The notes under the pieces were generated by a model. The model was not told the DNA's origin. It did not search any database and saw only the letters and a list, made by a program, of their open reading frames with translations. Of a stretch of DNA of 24,013 nucleotides, positions 21,701 to 24,013 are shown piece by piece (position 1 is the first letter of the stretch; each line of letters opens with the position of its first letter). The translations under genes were made by a program, and so were the position numbers. Origin of the DNA: a virus; IMG/VR virus record IMGVR_UViG_3300030060_003039, positions 283-24,295 of that record; one strand, written 5' to 3'.

Positions 21701-24013
21701 TAATGCCTAATAATCTGTTATTTAATGGCTCTGGTTTTGCAAAACCTATGCTTGAGTATTTGTAATCTTGTTTTCTACCAAAGGTGGGATTTTTAGCCAT
21801 AACAAGAGGGCCAATTTGCACGGCTCTATCAGCAGCTATAATTGGTTGTGTGGTTGTCCTGTCATAAAAATATGAATGTCTTTCTGGATCAAATCCAACT
21901 TGAACAAAAGATGGATCTAACATAGCAGATTGTGCTTCAGCAAATGCAGCTTCAGGAGTTGTTTTTTCTAATTTACCCTCTATTGTGGCAAATGGACCTT
22001 TCTGTGCGCCTGCTGCTATTCTAAGGCCTATTCTCTGGGCACCGGGTGTTGGCTCTAAAGAAACTCCATTTACAATAGCCACACTTTCATGAGATATTTT
22101 TCTATTATTTACATCATGAATAGTTGGAACCCAAACTCCTTTTTGAGTATATGCAGGAATATCAAGTCTTAATCTTACCGTTGTACCATTTTCTACATTT
22201 TGTAATTTATTTATAAATGGAACTTTATCTTTTGCCAAAGCCTCAGTCATACTCTCTGTTGTTGCAGGCTCTGGCACGGTTATATAAGGTATAATAGGTT
22301 TAAACTCATTTACTAACTTATCATACTCTGCATAATCTATTTTACCATCTTGTAAGTCTTGTGCTGCTTTTTCTAACTTAGGTAATCTTTGAGTTACATC
22401 TTTAAATGATTGTTTTATTCTTTCTATATTACCTTTTTCTGGAGCAATATAACCTGCAACAATACCAGCAGTGCTAAATTTTTTGTCACTTCTTATATTT
22501 TCGTTTCTGTCTCTTCTACCTATTTGCTTTTCTTCATTAGTAGTGCCAATATTTTCAAATATTTGCCCAGCCTCTGTAAACCCTTGTGATTGATGTGCAG
22601 TAAATATAGCTTTTATAAAGTTAACAATTTTTTGAAATATAGTTTTTGGTTTATTAGGCAATACCAATTTGCCATCTGCAAAGTCACGATACATTTCTGC
22701 AATAGCTTCTTCAATTTTACCATCAGAATCTAATTGAGGGTACATTTTAACAGCTCTTTCAGCATAACTGTATTGTCTAGTTACAGGTTTGCCGTCTATC
22801 ATAACGACATATTTTGTTGATTGAGCAGCATTAACAAGTATTTTTTGCTCTTTATTTGTTAATACACCTAAATTAAACAAAGCATGTATTATCTCATGAT
22901 TCATAACTGAAGCTAATTTTTGTTGTAAATCTGCTTCTGATAAACTTGGGTCATATATTTCCATAGCTAATCCTATGGTTTTATTAGAATAAAACCCTTC
23001 ATTAACAGTGCCTGTAGCTATTTGTTGTTGTGGAGTTAGTCCTTCTTTAGCAAGTATATTTTGAAAATCTAACTTAACATCGCCTAATCCTATAGCAGAT
23101 AAAGACTTTCTTAAAGCATCTTGAACTTTAGCAGACTTTGATTTGTATTCTTTAGTTTTTACATTTGCATTGTCAAATGCTACTTTTGCTTTTATTGGAG
23201 GAACTATTTGACTTGCTTTTAAAGCTGTTGTTCCAAGTTTTTTGTTTGATTCATTTGCTAAATTAATCGCTTGTTTAGATACAGCATCATAGTTTGTTAC
23301 TAAGTCATTGATTTGACCATCTAAATCATCAACAGGTTGTTTGTTTTGTAACTTTTCTTTTCTTTGTTTATTTAAATTATTTCTTTCATTTAATATTTCT
23401 TTTGCTCTAGCTTTTAACTGTTCTGCTTTTATTGCAATATCTTGTTCAGTGGTTGTAGTTGGAACTAATTTTCCTTTTTGTTTTTTGATAACTTCATTTT
23501 GTATTAACTTATCTCTAATTCTATTTATTACAGATTGAGGTATAGTTTTTCTTTTTTTAGTTTTTAAAGCATTTCTTGCATTAGCCTGATTAAATTCGCC
23601 TTTTAATTTTACTTGATCTTTTACTTTATTATAGTCTGCATCATTTATATCTGCATCTAAGTCTTTTGCTCTATTTAAAGCAACTTCTAAATCTGCCTCA
23701 GAAAGAGTTTCATCCCTAAGAGTTGGCTGATAAACATCTGGTCTATTGTCTATAACTTCTTGTCTAATGTGATCTGGTAGCATTGACAATGTTAAAAATT
23801 TAGCTTCAGGATCAGATGGTTCAGTTATAACCTTTCCTTGTACATTTGGAGATGGCAAACCTCTATTTAAAAAGTTTTGCGCATTTTGATTCATGACCCC
23901 AGCTGATTCTTTTAAAGCTCTTTGATCCTCTTGTAGCTCTCCTGTTTTTGTAAGTTTTTTAGACTTATCACCACCTATGATATTACCTGTACTACTCACA
24001 GTACCACCAATAA
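15684..24013 (-). CDS. Giant LPD38-type polyvalent phage protein, >2770 aa (start outside window)
   Basis: The frame is open from the right edge to TAA at 15684. A GTG at 23999 could be read as a start, but codons before it continue in the same Gly/Ser-rich style, so the gene probably begins outside the window. Residues are counted from that GTG. A Lys/Gln-rich helical N-terminus (1-330) is followed by a metallopeptidase-like domain with His368-Glu-Ile-Ile-His372 and Glu430-Glu-Ala-Ile-Ala-Glu. An ADP-ribosyltransferase-like region (about 940-1095) has Leu-Thr-His958-Tyr-Ser and ends Gly-Tyr-Trp-Thr-Gly, Phe-Asp-Asp-Val-Ala-Val. A region at 1620-1795 recalls Barnase/EndoU/RelE-type phage nuclease domains. 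The C-terminal LPD38-like part (about 2200-2600) contains Tyr-Asn-Pro-Ser-Phe-Val-Ile-Pro-Asn-Phe-Ala-Arg-Asp. Such proteins are thought to be packaged in the virion and injected. K-[FY]-S-x-x-G recurs five times between regions. Confidence 0.9.
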   Translation of the reverse strand, partial: IGGTVSSTGNIIGGDKSKKLTKTGELQEDQRALKESAGVMNQNAQNFLNRGLPSPNVQGKVITEPSDPEAKFLTLSMLPDHIRQEVIDNRPDVYQPTLRDETLSEADLEVALNRAKDLDADINDADYNKVKDQVKLKGEFNQANARNALKTKKRKTIPQSVINRIRDKLIQNEVIKKQKGKLVPTTTTEQDIAIKAEQLKARAKEILNERNNLNKQRKEKLQNKQPVDDLDGQINDLVTNYDAVSKQAINLANESNKKLGTTALKASQIVPPIKAKVAFDNANVKTKEYKSKSAKVQDALRKSLSAIGLGDVKLDFQNILAKEGLTPQQQIATGTVNEGFYSNKTIGLAMEIYDPSLSEADLQQKLASVMNHEIIHALFNLGVLTNKEQKILVNAAQSTKYVVMIDGKPVTRQYSYAERAVKMYPQLDSDGKIEEAIAEMYRDFADGKLVLPNKPKTIFQKIVNFIKAIFTAHQSQGFTEAGQIFENIGTTNEEKQIGRRDRNENIRSDKKFSTAGIVAGYIAPEKGNIERIKQSFKDVTQRLPKLEKAAQDLQDGKIDYAEYDKLVNEFKPIIPYITVPEPATTESMTEALAKDKVPFINKLQNVENGTTVRLRLDIPAYTQKGVWVPTIHDVNNRKISHESVAIVNGVSLEPTPGAQRIGLRIAAGAQKGPFATIEGKLEKTTPEAAFAEAQSAMLDPSFVQVGFDPERHSYFYDRTTTQPIIAADRAVQIGPLVMAKNPTFGRKQDYKYSSIGFAKPEPLNNRLLGIIKDNPDGFTVDPDSLDDMSSGIAVAPVKAAEIKVKPQDLNEETLYQFAENIYIMSQLSKTKIFAGGWTGPDGMFYLDATMLVDDYADALYIGEAAEQEGIFNLNNFEYTDTQDGIKGLQEANTYDGKRRAERQSNIRKLTEEFKKTRYQRETEQKSRISSPTRIEAGQERNIKEEVGYYPTVDNDGYVTLTHYSFEPNLAVISPDKQGTNFNIRGQETRRRRTFPSTYPSRNYYGLNVGEDGGYRKEVGVGDNAYEGKIEVNRLYPLDADPNGYRKQAAKEAAGDPDIGMLSATLMERKIKDAGFVGYWTGQQLGMVAAIFDDVAVLPQGTKKFSVKGLTTENINAINLLDDDKKFLQQAPIGSVKMTEAVRKFQDQRGNIVLDINNPEERELAKQALAQELEVFLDADQSAIGWYDEKIKVAKKLYAIDIPIIKEDKNADSAFDFLLAVTSNGESVKGQSTALKLHMDNWVETGKFNLSNQGMQSAGMIKALGSYNLLKEKGLSDLQIKEFLSKTASKKEIENDPVILGLETVTGKKAVISDENVDEVVPFSFIFGSKIGAFYQNIIGNYEYLTMDRWFMRTINRTLGTPFVKRTDKTLEKNRRESLDEVQRALTNGTADEKQRLKIVTDDLGIDIVNESNITEIATLAHNTFQKDYVSFRKKEGIEKARIFLNKYKTELFKKFERLAENSADTMQEQPKNPSHRKAIRDLYTKVVEQVNRNRVKKGINLPVTIADAQATHWYGEKRLFKSIGVRPGLGSDNDYVDSAIDFLRKRGIDEERIRETLPSDYRERLDDIGNEGGESLSSTGEVAQNIGHEKREYTEAEIEDYDALSEVPQEDLAPLNETIEEQKFSLIGVPRVTGLYGTKGSQASRYAYGAINDGNRTRVILHVDGKHEEINRGKAFLYSGYGKKHINAIRPDKNKSHADELLEVFKYNSVEELLFDNLAKLHFQQTKGAQNGVEIVDTTATGLRLEFNKTPSRGPKRHKLIIPLKFIPAGQPLDSDGQTFKIGTYVIRTSYPEEKLYKYSAVGATPTMTQGETATSDATLRGVEEARQKIRYDNLSKILGKLGYALTLGRVEENKAREAAQNLLIQAQDRFLPVGVLIDRLRDAGVKITDALDVYMREELFHGIAGAKVDKVQKENFEPMVKTIDSLNVNDSMLDDLAIRSKFYRIAADGRYPSKKMALADAILYASHAKERNNYLKNDKASGMHTNEANRILAWVDALPDAEKTKINSIIKSAQDIVQITNQERKDGGLIPEVFVDKDGNEYTQIYDNYVPLRGDLGLEQEILEDNSNVERKENIVIRNLFGAIGRPDKKALGRIRTDEGGGSDYYAENIVASLFSQNNKSIADAERNKVGKSYLNLVRGIEDGSVEVNDNLKREMQDLSHVYFKKDEIPNDMRDKVLTVRENGKDVYVTFTDPRIARAMKGFMTPDSVGAFTRALGKLNRYLSNINTTYNPSFVIPNFARDLETAGVNIQQYDAKGITSEVLKGALPAVKGIAKNLRDGDVDNFWAKEYLKFVNAGGKNATNQMNDLQDQMNRINGILSDVADNSKKGKLGLVKKGFMGLGKFLDDYNTAVENGVRVATFSALKKRGFSDDRAAQAARNITVNFAKGGEQKQFLNSWYLFYNASLQGSMALINAAVKSPRVRKVWAGLIAYGVAQDAINAMLSGDEDEDGINDYDELPRYILEHNLVLPTFGLAEDKFITIPLAYGMNIAVNLGRSMSRAARGEYTAGQASRTIFGTAFESLSPFGGFDNFYNLAAPTVLDPFVSVAINEDYKGDPIFKESPQFASRPTPNSQAYWSSTSGIAKTIANSLNTITGGDEVESGFVDLSPDVMEFWFDYMTGGAGRFVQRSLESPFDIIDAVNGDFQGSVTRAIPFARKVIASPSDREDVSNYLENRKDAFTILARFDLARRSGDIDAINDILAANRKQLSIIPRLKAIDNARNRLLRQIREIERNPRLDEKMKKNIIRIRRERINDLMRRGLILMRSAGFKEAG

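Noticed and set aside
15736-23538. Several plus-strand and alternative minus frames within the giant gene (for example near 19792, 20864, 21185, 23341)
   Set aside because: Low-complexity shadows of the long open frame with no start signals.

Overview
The window looks like a piece of a tailed-phage genome from a virus of an AT-rich, probably marine, Gram-negative bacterium. The phage assignment rests on what is encoded: a T7 gp4-type primase-helicase, a RusA resolvase, two PD-(D/E)XK nuclease-like proteins, a DUF3310 protein, a very large LPD38-type polyvalent protein, and trains of tiny ATGA-coupled genes. The marine host is inference from base composition and gene style. No integrase, rRNA or tRNA is visible, and the terminase, capsid, tail and lysis genes are not in this window.

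Layout. (1) 1-241: the end of a plus-strand zinc-ribbon gene, followed by a clear terminator. (2) 242-790: about 550 bp with no convincing gene but with promoter-like repeats and possible RNA structure. (3) 791-7731, plus strand: mostly small accessory genes. At their centre is a three-gene block: a MoxR-type AAA+ ATPase, a protein joining an HExxH metallopeptidase-like region to a VWA/MIDAS domain, and a 349-residue protein of unknown function. Three small membrane proteins follow, one only 26 residues long. (4) 7819-10889, minus strand: replication block with RusA, a small protein overlapping it out of frame by 119 bp, primase-helicase and a 167-residue protein. An AT-rich palindrome region that could be an origin or operator sits upstream of the primase. 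(5) 10939-15352, plus strand: recombination and nucleotide-metabolism block driven by a consensus -35 promoter. It holds a RecB-like nuclease, a possible annealing protein, a broken AlpA-like regulator, a second nuclease, DUF3310 and a DpnD/PcfM-like protein, nearly all translationally coupled. (6) 15684 to beyond the right edge, minus strand: one open frame of more than 2770 codons. It shows an HExxH metallopeptidase, an ADP-ribosyltransferase-like region, a possible toxin-nuclease-like region and a C-terminal LPD38-like region.

How the parts may work together: block 5 would supply exonuclease, annealing and resolvase functions for recombination-dependent replication with block 4. Block 3 looks like host-interaction genes expressed from their own leaders. 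The giant protein is probably a virion-associated, injected polyvalent effector. The two most interesting observations are the phage-borne MoxR/HExxH-VWA/unknown triad, and a motif K-[FY]-S-x-x-G that occurs five times at apparent domain boundaries of the giant protein, which also contains its own protease-like domain.
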